A stretch of DNA of 64,000 nucleotides from Flavobacterium pectinovorum (GCF_900142715.1 NZ_FRBX01000001.1:868001-932000), one strand, 5' to 3'. Positions 45,980-55,554 are shown, counted from the first letter of the stretch. The notes: generated from the sequence alone by a model not told the origin. Made by a program: numbers and translations.

Positions 45980-46014
45980 AAACCCGACAGGTTTTTAAAA
46001 CCTGTCGGGTTTAT
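45980..46014. terminator. Near-perfect terminator hairpin
   Basis: AAACCCGACAGGTTT / AAACCTGTCGGGTTT around a TA centre. It lies between convergent genes and could end both. Confidence 0.92.
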
Positions 46015-46035
46015 CTCGATTAGCAAAAAAAAAAA

Positions 46036-47454
46036 TTAAGTTTTAAGCAGTTTCCCCAAAGTCTGTATAGAATGTCTCAATTCATTTGTCCAGGGTAAAC
46101 CAAAACTCAAACGCATACAATTCGAAAATTGATCCTGAAAAGAGAAAATTCTTCCCGGTGCAAAACTGATATTATGTTTCATCGCCAAATGATAAAAAGT
46201 CGCCGTATCGATGCTTTTATCCAATTCAATCCAAAGAAAAAAACCACCCTGAGGCTGACTCACTTTTGTCCCTTCCGGAAAAGATTCCAGGACCGTATTA
46301 ATATAATTATTACAATTTTGATGTAAGATTTGGCGTATTTTACGAAGGTGATTTTCATAACGTCCGTTTTTCAAAAAATCGCCCACAACTTCGTGCGTAA
46401 TAGTAGGCGAGGAGAGTGTGTGATAAATTTTATTTCGCAGAATCTGCTTTTTGAATTTCCCCGGCGAAACCCAACCCACGCGATAACCCGGCGCCAAAGT
46501 TTTAGAAACCGAACTGCAGCAAAGCACAATACCGCTTTCGTCGTAGGTTTTGCAATTCGTTGGTCGGCTTGAGCCAAAGTACAAATCGCCGTGAATATCA
46601 TCTTCAATCAACGGAATATCATAGAATTCCATTAGCTTCACCACTTCTTTTTTATGTTCTGCAGGCATCATACTTCCAGACGGATTGCTAAAATTACTCA
46701 TCAGCAAACAAAGCTTTACTTTTTTTGTAGCAAGCGCCTTTTTTAAAGCATCCAGTTCAATCCCCGTTGTCATATTTGTCGGCAATTCCATAATATACAA
46801 ACCGAGTGATTTAGCCAATTGCAAAATCCCAAAATAGGCAGGACTTTCTGTAATAATAGTATCGCCGGGTTTCGTTAAAGTCATCAAACAATGCGATATA
46901 GCACTTGTACAACCCGGAGTTGTAATAATATCATTTTCGGTCAAAGAACCACCCCAAGTAAAAGACCAGCGTGCAATTTCTCTCCTTAAATTAAGATTTC
47001 CCTGCACTTCCTCATAACTCGTTCCGCTATTTGCGAGCTGACGCGTAGCCTGAATAATTCCCTTGTTCAATTTCGCAATTGGTAAAAGCTCATTCGACGG
47101 AAAACCCAAAGAAAGCATAGTAATACTTTTATCCGTCATATTGCGGTAAACCTGATCTATTAAGTCCTCACGATCAATGTTCAGGCATTTCAAAACCGGA
47201 CTGCTCGGCGAAGGTTCCGTAATAATTCTGGCCGAAGTATTACTCACATAATAACCCGATTGTGGTCTCGATTCAATCAAAGATCGGCTCTCGACTTCGT
47301 AATAGGCTTTACTTACCGTGCTCATGCTGTAACCGGTTTCGGCCACTACTTCACGAATCGAAGGCAGTTTATCGCCAACACATAAAACCCCCGATTTAAT
47401 TTGCTTTTCAATTCGGTCGGCAAACTGCAGATACAAGTAATTAGAATTTCTCAT
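46036..47454 (-). CDS. MocR-type GntR/aminotransferase regulator
   Basis: A 472-residue protein: N-terminal GntR winged helix (LYLQFADRIEKQIKSGVLCVGDKLPSIREVVAETGYSMSTVSKAYYEVESRSLIES) and a large class I aminotransferase-like domain with the PLP-lysine in VSKTLAPGYRVGWVSPG. MocR-family members use PLP or its adducts to control transcription, often of a divergent gene. The frame extends 33 codons upstream; ATG 47454 begins the wing domain properly. It is divergent from an EamA exporter, its likely target. Confidence 0.92.
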   Translation of the reverse strand: MRNSNYLYLQFADRIEKQIKSGVLCVGDKLPSIREVVAETGYSMSTVSKAYYEVESRSLIESRPQSGYYVSNTSARIITEPSPSSPVLKCLNIDREDLIDQVYRNMTDKSITMLSLGFPSNELLPIAKLNKGIIQATRQLANSGTSYEEVQGNLNLRREIARWSFTWGGSLTENDIITTPGCTSAISHCLMTLTKPGDTIITESPAYFGILQLAKSLGLYIMELPTNMTTGIELDALKKALATKKVKLCLLMSNFSNPSGSMMPAEHKKEVVKLMEFYDIPLIEDDIHGDLYFGSSRPTNCKTYDESGIVLCCSSVSKTLAPGYRVGWVSPGKFKKQILRNKIYHTLSSPTITHEVVGDFLKNGRYENHLRKIRQILHQNCNNYINTVLESFPEGTKVSQPQGGFFLWIELDKSIDTATFYHLAMKHNISFAPGRIFSFQDQFSNCMRLSFGLPWTNELRHSIQTLGKLLKT

Positions 47455-47521
47455 AAAAAAAAAACTGTTATGGTGCAATTTACAAAAACTGTATCTGTAT
47501 TGCTTATTTATTTTTAAGAAA

Positions 47522-47542
47522 TTTGTTTCATCACAAAACAAA
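47522..47542. promoter_or_regulatory. Candidate operator between mocR and eamA genes
   Basis: Inverted repeat TTTGTTT - CATCACA - AAACAAA in the shared promoter gap, 18 bases before the exporter start. Assignment to the MocR protein is inference. Confidence 0.35.
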
Positions 47543-47559
47543 CCAAAAAACAATAATCC

Positions 47560-48474
47560 GTGAAAACAACAAAATACTACATCGCAGCCATAACGGCGTA
47601 CACCATTTGGGGATTTTTTAGCCTTGTGCTAAAACCAATTCACGAATATGCTTCTTTGGATATTCTGTTCTTTCGTGTTTTTAGCTGTAGTATTTTAATG
47701 TTATTGATTTCTTTTGCTTTCAAACGAAAAAAAGTAAAAGAAACAATCGAAATCTTCAAAGCATTACCAAAATCAGAAAAACGAAAAGCACTTTTACTAA
47801 ACATTGGAGGAAGCGTTTTTTTAATGCTAAACTGGTTCACATTCATTTATGTAATGAATCATGTTAGCGTAAAAGCAACTTCATTGGCCTATTTGGTTTG
47901 CCCAATATTAACCACTTTATTGGCGTATTTTCTGTTGCACGAAAAACTAAGCAAAACCCAATGGATTTCTGTCGGATTAAGTATTTCCGGTTGTTTACTT
48001 TTGTCATATGCTGATATTATGGATATGTTTTTCAGCATCATAATAGGTTTTACATATGCCTGTTATTTAGTAAGTCAGCGTGTCAATAAAGGTTTTGATA
48101 AGTTTATCATTCTAACCTTTCATATTACATTGGCAGCCTTGATTTTATTGCCTTTTTATCCGGCATACAGTGGCCCTGTTCCAACAGAATTTAAATTTTA
48201 TTTCTGTATCGAAACCATTGCCATTTTGTTTACTATTTTCCCGTTGTTCCTGAATTTATATGCACTTTCCGGCATTAATTCATCAACAGTTGGCATGTTG
48301 TTAAACATAAACCCAATGATTGCTTTTGGGTTGGCAACTTTTGTCTATCACGAAAACATAACCGTATTACAAATCACGGCTTACAGCATTATTTTTATAG
48401 CTGTTATAGTCTTTAACTCGCATCATCTTTTTGCGCTAAAACAAAGATATACACCAGCTTCAAAAAGCGCTTAA
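47560..48474 (+). CDS. EamA-family metabolite exporter
   Basis: A 304-residue inner-membrane transporter with about ten helices arranged as two EamA repeats (first TIWGFFSLVLKPIHEYASLDILFFRVF; second after residue 150). Translation must start at the GTG at 47560, since the next Met codon is at residue 46. Members export amino acids or other metabolites. Divergence from a MocR-type regulator suggests it is induced by an amino compound or vitamin B6-related signal (inference). Confidence 0.88.
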   Translation: MKTTKYYIAAITAYTIWGFFSLVLKPIHEYASLDILFFRVFSCSILMLLISFAFKRKKVKETIEIFKALPKSEKRKALLLNIGGSVFLMLNWFTFIYVMNHVSVKATSLAYLVCPILTTLLAYFLLHEKLSKTQWISVGLSISGCLLLSYADIMDMFFSIIIGFTYACYLVSQRVNKGFDKFIILTFHITLAALILLPFYPAYSGPVPTEFKFYFCIETIAILFTIFPLFLNLYALSGINSSTVGMLLNINPMIAFGLATFVYHENITVLQITAYSIIFIAVIVFNSHHLFALKQRYTPASKSA

Positions 48475-48883
48475 ACTTTTTGCCACAAACTTCACGGACC
48501 TGAAAACTCCAAATTGACATAGTCAGATTTCAAATGATATTTGATGAACATTCGTGAAGTTGTGGCTAATTTTATAAATTAATTTAGAAGTTTAAGTTTA
48601 ATAAATTTTTCCGCCACGAATTCACGAATTTAGTTTATAATAATTCGTGAATTCGTGGCGATTATTTTTGAAGATGTAATTCATAAAATTACCAGAATCT
48701 TAACAGGATATTTAAACAGGAATGAGTATTTTTCATTTCTGTTTTTTTATGCGATAATGCGTGAAAAAAGTTGCCACGAATTACACAAATTTTCACGAAT
48801 TAAAGTTTTAGAATTAGAATATAAAAATTAGCGAAAATTTGTGTAATTCGTGGCAAAAATATAAATAACCAGATTCAAATCTT
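48475..48883. repeat. Repeat-filled gap with three inverted repeats
   Basis: (a) 48480-48565, GCCACAAACTTCACG paired with CGTGAAGTTGTGGC. (b) 48612-48661, CGCCACGAATTCACGAATT with its complement, as in 15174-15236. (c) 48773-48857, TTGCCACGAATTACACAAATTTTC with its complement. Between (b) and (c), at 48711-48749, AACAGGAATG / CATTTCTGTT plus T7 looks like a terminator. No gene. Confidence 0.8.
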
Positions 48884-51145
48884 ATGAAAAATACCAAATT
48901 ACAAGCCTTCATTCCGTTATTTTATTTAGTGTGGTCAGACGATCTTTTAACACAAAAAGAGTTTGCCACCATTCAAACATTTATAAATAATTTAACCTGG
49001 CTTTCGCCGGAAGAAAAACAACAGCTTCTTTCTAAAGTTGATATTTCAAATCCGCCTACGCGAAATGAACTCACACAATGGAAATTGGATATTGAAAAAA
49101 GTATAAAAGGTAAATACTCCATAAAATCGGTTTTTGATATTGCCGAAGCACTTTCAGAAAAAGACATAGATATTTCGAAGTTAAGACCGGAATTTTTAAA
49201 ACTCGAAAATGATTTGGGTGTTTTGGGAGAAGAAGTAATTCAGAACTTTAAAACAAAAGCAGAATCCTTTACAGCGACTTCACAAACGACTTCTAATTTT
49301 GATATTCAGAAAATAACAGATCTTTTAGACGGAAAAGAAGCTGCGATTATAAAAAAGGTAAAATCAGTGATTTCAAGACCTGAATTTGCCTATGAAACTT
49401 CCACAGATATTAACGTTTATCGCCAAACGGTTTACAATTGGTGTAAAATTTTAGCCGAAGAAAATCTAGGAAATATGGCATATCCAAAGCGATATGGCGG
49501 AGGAGAAAACATAGCTGATTATTTTGCGATTATGGAAACGTTGAGTTATCATGATTTAAGTTTAGTGATAAAATTCGGCGTTCAATTTGGATTGTGGGGA
49601 ATGAGTGTTCAATCGTTAGGAACCGAAAAGCATTATGCTAAATATTTAAATGATATTGGTTCGCTAAAAATCCCGGGCTGTTTTGCCATGACCGAAACAC
49701 ATCACGGTTCAAACGTAAAAGGATTAGAAACCACCGCAACGTACAATCATAACGATCAAACGTTTACGATTCATACACCGCATGAAAAAGCACAAAAAGA
49801 ATATATTGGTAACGCAGCTGTTCACGGACAAATGGCTACTGTTTTTGCTAAATTAATTATTAACGATCACGATTATGGCGTTAATGCTTTTGTGGTTCCG
49901 TTGCGAGACACAAACGGAAATACGCTAAACGGAATTACCATTGGCGATTGTGGTCATAAAATGGGATTAAATGGCGTTGATAACGGAACGATTAGTTTCA
50001 ATCAGGTTGTGATTCCAAAAGAAAATATGCTGGACAGATTTGCTTCAGTAAACGAAAAAGGAGAATTTGAAAGTCCAATTCCGAGTGATAACAGACGTTT
50101 CTTTACGATGCTAGGCACTTTGGTTGGTGGCCGAATCGGGATTCCGCGTTCCGCTTTGGCAGCAGCCAAATCCGGATTAACAATTGCTATTAGATACAGC
50201 GATCAACGCCGACAATTTGGTCCCGAAGGCGGATCTGAAGTTCCGATTTTAAATTACAGAATGCACCAACGAAGATTGCTTCCGCATTTAGCGAAAACTT
50301 ACGCGGTTCATTTTGCATTACAATATCTTACGAAACGTTTCCTGAATAAAACCGAAGCCGAAATGCAGGAAATTGAAGCTCTTGCAGCCGGAATGAAATC
50401 GTATTCAACCTGGAGCACCAGAGATATTCTGCAGGAATGTCGTGAAGCTATTGGTGGAAAAGGATATTTATCTGAAAACAGAATCGACGATTTAAAAAAT
50501 GATACTGAAATTTACACCACTTTTGAAGGTGATAATACTGTTTTGATGCAATTGGTTGCTAAAAATCGTTTGGCCGAATTCAGAAAAGCATTTGGAGAAA
50601 TGGGTTCATTGGGAATCATCAATTATGTGTATGAAAATGCAAAAGTGGCGATTTCTGAGAAAAACCCAATCGCGACCAGAAGAACAGATGATGAACATTT
50701 ATTAGATTCAGAATTTCATTTACAGGCCTTTATCCATAGAGAAAAAACAATTTTGGCCTCTGCAGCCCGACGTATCAAAAAATTGGTCGATGGCGGTTTA
50801 GAACCTTACGATGCGTTTAATGTCGTTCAACATCAAATGATCGATGTCGCTCAGGCCTATTTGGAAAGAATTGTTTTAGAGCAATTTCAGGAAGCCATAA
50901 AAACGGTTGAAGATGAAAAATCAAAAGAAATATTGACGAAATTATACCAATTATATGCGCTTTCGCAAATAGAAAAAAACAAAGCATGGTATCTTGAAGA
51001 CGGTTATATGGAAGCTGTTAAAACAAAAGCAGTTCGTAAAATAGTCAACCAGCTTTGTTGGGATATTCGTCCCGATGCAGTTGCATTGGTAAACGCTTTC
51101 GATATTCCGGAGAGTTGTTTGGCAGCGCCAATTGCTGTTAATTGA
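48884..51145 (+). CDS. Acyl-CoA oxidase-like acyl-CoA dehydrogenase
   Basis: A 753-residue flavoenzyme of the acyl-CoA dehydrogenase/oxidase superfamily. The flavin/substrate loop is CFAMTETHHGSNVKGLETTATY (about residues 263-284), followed by RRQFGPEGGSE and IGGKGYLSENRIDDLKNDTEIYTTFEGDNTVLMQLVAKN. These match peroxisomal acyl-CoA oxidases better than ordinary roughly 380-residue dehydrogenases. A helical N-terminal extension of about 150 residues precedes the core. It probably oxidises fatty acyl-CoA in beta-oxidation. Oxidase versus dehydrogenase cannot be told from sequence alone. Confidence 0.85.
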   Translation: MKNTKLQAFIPLFYLVWSDDLLTQKEFATIQTFINNLTWLSPEEKQQLLSKVDISNPPTRNELTQWKLDIEKSIKGKYSIKSVFDIAEALSEKDIDISKLRPEFLKLENDLGVLGEEVIQNFKTKAESFTATSQTTSNFDIQKITDLLDGKEAAIIKKVKSVISRPEFAYETSTDINVYRQTVYNWCKILAEENLGNMAYPKRYGGGENIADYFAIMETLSYHDLSLVIKFGVQFGLWGMSVQSLGTEKHYAKYLNDIGSLKIPGCFAMTETHHGSNVKGLETTATYNHNDQTFTIHTPHEKAQKEYIGNAAVHGQMATVFAKLIINDHDYGVNAFVVPLRDTNGNTLNGITIGDCGHKMGLNGVDNGTISFNQVVIPKENMLDRFASVNEKGEFESPIPSDNRRFFTMLGTLVGGRIGIPRSALAAAKSGLTIAIRYSDQRRQFGPEGGSEVPILNYRMHQRRLLPHLAKTYAVHFALQYLTKRFLNKTEAEMQEIEALAAGMKSYSTWSTRDILQECREAIGGKGYLSENRIDDLKNDTEIYTTFEGDNTVLMQLVAKNRLAEFRKAFGEMGSLGIINYVYENAKVAISEKNPIATRRTDDEHLLDSEFHLQAFIHREKTILASAARRIKKLVDGGLEPYDAFNVVQHQMIDVAQAYLERIVLEQFQEAIKTVEDEKSKEILTKLYQLYALSQIEKNKAWYLEDGYMEAVKTKAVRKIVNQLCWDIRPDAVALVNAFDIPESCLAAPIAVN

Positions 51146-51552
51146 GAATATAGAATATAGAGTAAAGAATATAGAGTAAAGAATATAGAGTAAAGAATAT
51201 AGATTTTTTAAGCGCTTTGTCAAAGTTTTAAACTTTGACAAAGCTTTTTTTTTAGCCACGAATTTACGAATGATCATCAAAAAAAGTTCGTGAATTGGTA
51301 GCGAAAATTTTACCGCAGAGAACACAGAGGTTTTTCGCAGAATTCATTAAGATTTAAGCTGTGTTTGCACAATTTAAGTCCGCAAAGCTTTGTGAACTTT
51401 GTGTTTTTTACTAAACTGAACATATTTAAAATACTTTGTGATCTCCGTGGTAATTTTTTTCTTCTCCACAGCTTTCGTATTGTTAATTGATCTATGGCAA
51501 TAAAACAGCTTAAAATTAAATGAACTTATATAACTTATATGGTTAAAAAAAA
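51146..51552. repeat. Gap with tandem repeat, terminator and word-type inverted repeats
   Basis: 51147-51202: about 3.5 copies of a 14-base unit GAATATAGAGTAAA. 51213-51253: strong terminator with arms GCTTTGTCAAAGTTT / AAACTTTGACAAAGC and T9. 51255-51303: TAGCCACGAATTTACGAA paired with TTCGTGAATTGGTAGC. 51309-51460: ACCGCAGAGAACACAGAG paired at distance with CTTTGTGATCTCCGTGGT. No gene. Confidence 0.8.
51213..51253 (+). terminator. Terminator after the acyl-CoA oxidase-like gene
   Basis: Perfect 15-base arms GCTTTGTCAAAGTTT / AAACTTTGACAAAGC, then T9. Confidence 0.95.
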
Positions 51553-52299
51553 CTACCAACTTCCCTTTAAACCTTCTTTAAGGGCACTGTTGTATTTCTC
51601 TAAATCAAAACTATACAAATCAGGAGCTTTGTGGGCGCCGCCTTTTCGCGATTCGTCTAATTTGGTTAGAATATCATAACGAAGTATTTTGCGATAGAAA
51701 TTCCCGCGGTTCAATTTTTTTCCTAAAATAGCTTCATATAATTTTTGAAGTTCCGGCATTGTAAACTTATCCGAAAGAAGATTATAACCAATAGGATGAT
51801 TATTTAATTGTTCACGAAGTGTCGAAAGTGCTTTATCTAAAATGGTTCTGTGATCCATCATAAATGACGGCAGATTTTCAATAGAATGCCATTGCACATT
51901 TGTAGAATATTCGTCAATAACTAAATTTACTTTTGAATGTTCAGCCAAAGCATAATATCCAATAGAAACAAAGCGCTGTTTGTTCCAAATCGTGTCATGG
52001 TAGTCTGCAAAAGCATCTTCAGAGCGATGCAGGTTTCCAAAAGTATAAAACTGCTGGAGGTAAATATTTTCAGTTCCGGTTCTGTCTTTTAAAATGCGAA
52101 CTGCCGCATCATCTACGTTTTCCTCTTTTTTTACATATCCTCCGGGAAGTCCCCAAAATTCCTGATCCTTCATTTTTACAGTCAAAACATGAAGCGAATT
52201 TTCATGAAAGCTAAAAATAGCACAGTCAATAGAAAGCGTCGGAATATATTTTTTAAACGCTTCTTCAGATTGTTGTTCAAGTAATTTCTTAAATTCCAT
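51553..52299 (-). CDS. NrtR-like Nudix/winged-helix transcription regulator
   Basis: A 248-residue protein with an N-terminal Nudix domain and a C-terminal winged helix (about 165-235, LLSDKFTMPELQKLYEAILGKKLNRGNFYRKIL). The Nudix box GGYVKKEENVDDAAVRILKDRTG keeps the fold-forming Gly and Arg but replaces the catalytic Glu residues of REUxEE with Ile, Asp and Arg. It is therefore expected to bind a ligand instead of hydrolysing it, as in NrtR-family sensors. In Bacteroidota such proteins often control sugar genes. It is divergent from a GH3 glycosidase, and a 21-bp palindrome lies between them. Confidence 0.88.
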   Translation of the reverse strand: MEFKKLLEQQSEEAFKKYIPTLSIDCAIFSFHENSLHVLTVKMKDQEFWGLPGGYVKKEENVDDAAVRILKDRTGTENIYLQQFYTFGNLHRSEDAFADYHDTIWNKQRFVSIGYYALAEHSKVNLVIDEYSTNVQWHSIENLPSFMMDHRTILDKALSTLREQLNNHPIGYNLLSDKFTMPELQKLYEAILGKKLNRGNFYRKILRYDILTKLDESRKGGAHKAPDLYSFDLEKYNSALKEGLKGSW

Positions 52300-52606
52300 T
52301 GTATTGATTTGTTTTCAAATTTACTCTTTTTGAAAATTATAAATCCGTGTAATACTGCAAAATTTCAAAAATTTCCTTTAAAATCAATCCTTTTAACTCT
52401 TTTTTTATTCTGATTAATGTTTAATTAAATATTTATTCGACTAAGAATATATTAAGTTTTATGGTTTCCATTTGTGATAAATGAAAATTTAAGGGATTTT
52501 ATTTGTTGATATGGAAAAAAGTAATTAATATTGCTTCATAATGAAGCAATGAAATTTAAAATACTACAACTTTACTATTTTCAACCACTTTCTAAAATTT
52601 CCACTT
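52300..52606. other. Shared promoter region of nrtR-like and GH3 genes
   Basis: AT-rich gap of about 307 bases. Apart from the 21-bp palindrome at 52530-52550, I see only weak TAnnTTTG-like matches and no gene. Confidence 0.6.
52530..52550. promoter_or_regulatory. 21-bp perfect palindrome, candidate operator
   Basis: Arms ATTGCTTCAT / ATGAAGCAAT around a central A, about 57 bases before the GH3 start. Its size and symmetry suit a dimeric repressor such as the divergent NrtR-like protein; binding is inference. Confidence 0.6.
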
Positions 52607-55057
52607 ATGAAAAAAACTATTATAAAAACAGCGCGATTATCACTTTTGACCGCGTTGGTAATTTCTAATGTATCATGGAATACCATCCCAAATGATGAAA
52701 CGAATCCGCCGCTTATAACTATTAAAGGATTTACGTTTGCCGATTTTAACCGAAACGGGAAATTGGACCCATGGGAAGATACACGCCTTTCTGTTAATCA
52801 AAGAATTGATGAAATTATCAAAGCTATGACCAATGCAGAAAAAGCAGAACTGCTTATTGGTACAGGAATGCCCGGAATTGAAGTTTTAACGGGTCCCGTT
52901 GGAGATTCTAAACAAGGTTTGGTTCCCGGTGCTGCGGGCGGAACTGCTGCTTTTGAAAGATTCGGAATTCCTGCAACTGTCGTAGCCGATGGTCCAGCCG
53001 GTTTAAGAATCGAGCCAACGAGAGAAAATGATACAAAAACGTATTATGCAACGGCATTTCCGGTTGGTACCGCTTTGGCTTCGACCTGGAACAAAGCGCT
53101 TTTGGAAGAAGTTGGAAAAGCAATGGGAAATGAGGTAAAAGAATATGGTGTTGATGTTTTATTAGCTCCGGCTTTAAACATTCACAGAAATCCTCTGAAC
53201 GGAAGAAATTTCGAATATTATTCTGAAGATCCGTTGATTTCCGGAAAAACCGCCGCCGCAATTGTAAACGGAATTCAGTCGCAAGGCGTTGGAACTTCTA
53301 TCAAACATTTTGCTGTGAATAACGAAGAAACCAACCGTTTAACGATTAACGCGCACGTTTCTGAAAGAGCAATTAGAGAAATTTACTTAAAAGGTTTCGA
53401 AATCACGGTAAAAGAATCACAGCCGTGGACTGTAATGTCTTCATATAATAAACTGAATGGCGAATATACATCTGCCAGAAAAGATTTGATTACCGAAGTT
53501 TTAAGAAACGAATGGGGTTTTAAAGGAATTGTAATGACGGATTGGTTCGGAGGTTTTCCGGGTTTTGAAAGTATACAAAACGGGTCAAGTTCGGATGTTG
53601 TCAAACAAATGATTGCCGGAAACGATCTTTTGATGCCGGGAATTCCGGTTCAGAAAAAAGCTTTGTTAGAAGCCTTAAATTCAGGTAAATTATCTCAGGA
53701 AGTGGCGAATACAAACACAAAAAGAATTTTAGAATATATTTTTCGTACGCCAACCTTTGCCAAATATAAATACAGCGATAAACCCAACCTGACTAAAAAT
53801 GCTGAAGTAACCAGAAACGCTGCAGCGGAAGGAATGGTTTTACTTAAAAACACGAATCACGCATTGCCTTTTGCTGACAAGCAAAAAGAAGTTTCTGTAT
53901 TTGGAGTTACTTCTTACGCCTGGATTACGGGCGGTACAGGTAGCGGAAGCGTGAATAACAAACACACTGTTTCTCTTTTAGAAGGTTTAACTGCAGCAGG
54001 TTACAAATTAGACAAAGAATTGGTTGATTTGTACAAACCGCACGCTGAAAAAGAAGTTGTTGCCGAAAAAGAAAGAAGAAAAGCAAGAGGAATTTTGGCT
54101 TTGCCTGAAAGACTTCCTGAGCTAAAAATGGAAGATGGTTTTATTGCTAAAAAAGCTGCAAGTTCTGAAATTGCTTTTGTGACTTTAGGAAGAAATTCCG
54201 GTGAAGGCGGAGACAGAGTTGTCGATAATGATTTTAATATCGCAACAGAAGAAATTGAAATGCTGGATAAAATTTCAAAAGCTTTTCATGCGAAAGGAAA
54301 AAAAGTTGTGGTTATTTTAAATATTGGCGGTGTAATTGAAACAGCTTCATGGAAAGATAAAGTTGATGCTATTTTATTGGCGTGGCAGCCGGGTCAGGAG
54401 GGAGGACATTCTGTTGCAGATGTAGTTTCAGGAAAAATAAATCCATCAGGAAAATTGACGATGACTTTCCCTGTAAAATATGCTGATACACCTTCGGCAA
54501 AAAATTTCCCTGGAATTCCTGCTAATAATCCAAAAGAAGTAACTTATGAAGAAGGCGTTTATGTTGGATACCGTTATTACAATACATTCAATGTAAAACC
54601 ATCTTATGAATTTGGTTTCGGAACTTCTTATACTTCATTTGATTATACAGATCTAAAAGTAAGTTCACCAACTTTTAAAGATAAACTGACGGTTTCTGTT
54701 ACAGTAAAAAACACAGGAAAAGTTTCCGGTAAAGAAGTAGTGCAGGTTTACCTTTCGGCTCCGGCAAAATTTATTGACAAACCAAAAGAAGAATTAAAAG
54801 CTTTTGGTAAAACCAAAGAATTAAAACCGGGCGAAACTCAAACGTTGCAATTGACTTTATCTCCAAAAGATCTGGCTTCGTTTTTAGAAAATAAAAGCGC
54901 CTGGATTGCAGAAGCCGGAACGTATAAAGTTTTGGTTGGAGCTTCATCTGAAGATATTAAAAAAACAGCTGAATTTTCGGTACCGAACGAACTTACAGTT
55001 GAAAAAGTAAAAAAAGCTTTTGAAGCAGATACTAAGTTTACAGAGCTTAAACCTTAA
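52607..55057 (+). CDS. GH3 family beta-glycosidase, exported
   Basis: An 816-residue glycoside hydrolase family 3 enzyme with an N-terminal signal-type segment (residues 1-27). Residues 37-58 hold FADFNRNGKLDPWED, an EF-hand-like calcium loop. The (beta/alpha)8 domain follows, with KHFAVNNEETNR and the catalytic nucleophile Asp312 in GIVMTDWFGG; then the alpha/beta domain and a C-terminal fibronectin III-like domain (from about 690). Likely beta-glucosidase; the sugar cannot be read from sequence. It is divergent from the Nudix regulator. Confidence 0.93.
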   Translation: MKKTIIKTARLSLLTALVISNVSWNTIPNDETNPPLITIKGFTFADFNRNGKLDPWEDTRLSVNQRIDEIIKAMTNAEKAELLIGTGMPGIEVLTGPVGDSKQGLVPGAAGGTAAFERFGIPATVVADGPAGLRIEPTRENDTKTYYATAFPVGTALASTWNKALLEEVGKAMGNEVKEYGVDVLLAPALNIHRNPLNGRNFEYYSEDPLISGKTAAAIVNGIQSQGVGTSIKHFAVNNEETNRLTINAHVSERAIREIYLKGFEITVKESQPWTVMSSYNKLNGEYTSARKDLITEVLRNEWGFKGIVMTDWFGGFPGFESIQNGSSSDVVKQMIAGNDLLMPGIPVQKKALLEALNSGKLSQEVANTNTKRILEYIFRTPTFAKYKYSDKPNLTKNAEVTRNAAAEGMVLLKNTNHALPFADKQKEVSVFGVTSYAWITGGTGSGSVNNKHTVSLLEGLTAAGYKLDKELVDLYKPHAEKEVVAEKERRKARGILALPERLPELKMEDGFIAKKAASSEIAFVTLGRNSGEGGDRVVDNDFNIATEEIEMLDKISKAFHAKGKKVVVILNIGGVIETASWKDKVDAILLAWQPGQEGGHSVADVVSGKINPSGKLTMTFPVKYADTPSAKNFPGIPANNPKEVTYEEGVYVGYRYYNTFNVKPSYEFGFGTSYTSFDYTDLKVSSPTFKDKLTVSVTVKNTGKVSGKEVVQVYLSAPAKFIDKPKEELKAFGKTKELKPGETQTLQLTLSPKDLASFLENKSAWIAEAGTYKVLVGASSEDIKKTAEFSVPNELTVEKVKKAFEADTKFTELKP

Positions 55058-55101
55058 TTACAAGTATATTTTTGGTTAGATAAAAATGGATTAAGGCTAC
55101 A

Positions 55102-55152
55102 AATTCCGCTTGGATATTCAGATTTGAATAAACAAGTGGAATTATTTTTTTT
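55102..55152 (+). terminator. Terminator after the first GH3 gene
   Basis: AATTCCGCTTG / CAAGTGGAATT arms (one G-T pair), 20-base loop, then T8. Confidence 0.8.
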
Positions 55153-55209
55153 ATAACAAAATGGGAATGAAATTAATTTAATAATATCATTGTATTGTGA
55201 TTTTAGGTT

Positions 55210-55554
55210 TTAAATCATGGTTTTATTAAAATAACTGGCTTTTTCAAAATCTTTGATATTGATTGAAATTACCGGAACTTCAGAAAGAATTTCATTCAAT
55301 TTGGTTACAATTGCTTTTGATAATTTTGATTTTTGATCTGTATTTCGACCTTCCATAATATATCCAAAGACGTGAATAAAATCGTCTAAACTATTTCCGT
55401 TATTATAATAGCTAAATGGATTTATGCGGACCTTAATTTCAGAAGCAATAAAAAGACCCGTAGACAAAGCGGCATCAAAAACTTCCTGCATTATTTCATC
55501 AGCAGATCTCATTCGGATTACGTTTTCGGAACAATCAATAATAAAATGTGGCAT
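55210..55554 (-). CDS. 5-carboxymethyl-2-hydroxymuconate isomerase family protein
   Basis: A 114-residue tautomerase-superfamily protein of the CHMI family. The start MPHFIIDCSENV gives, after Met removal, the N-terminal Pro that acts as general base, and length fits a trimer-forming CHMI. The known reaction belongs to homoprotocatechuate degradation, but no other gene of that pathway is nearby, so the real substrate is open. It lies alone in the GH3 locus, on the opposite strand. Confidence 0.85.
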   Translation of the reverse strand: MPHFIIDCSENVIRMRSADEIMQEVFDAALSTGLFIASEIKVRINPFSYYNNGNSLDDFIHVFGYIMEGRNTDQKSKLSKAIVTKLNEILSEVPVISINIKDFEKASYFNKTMI

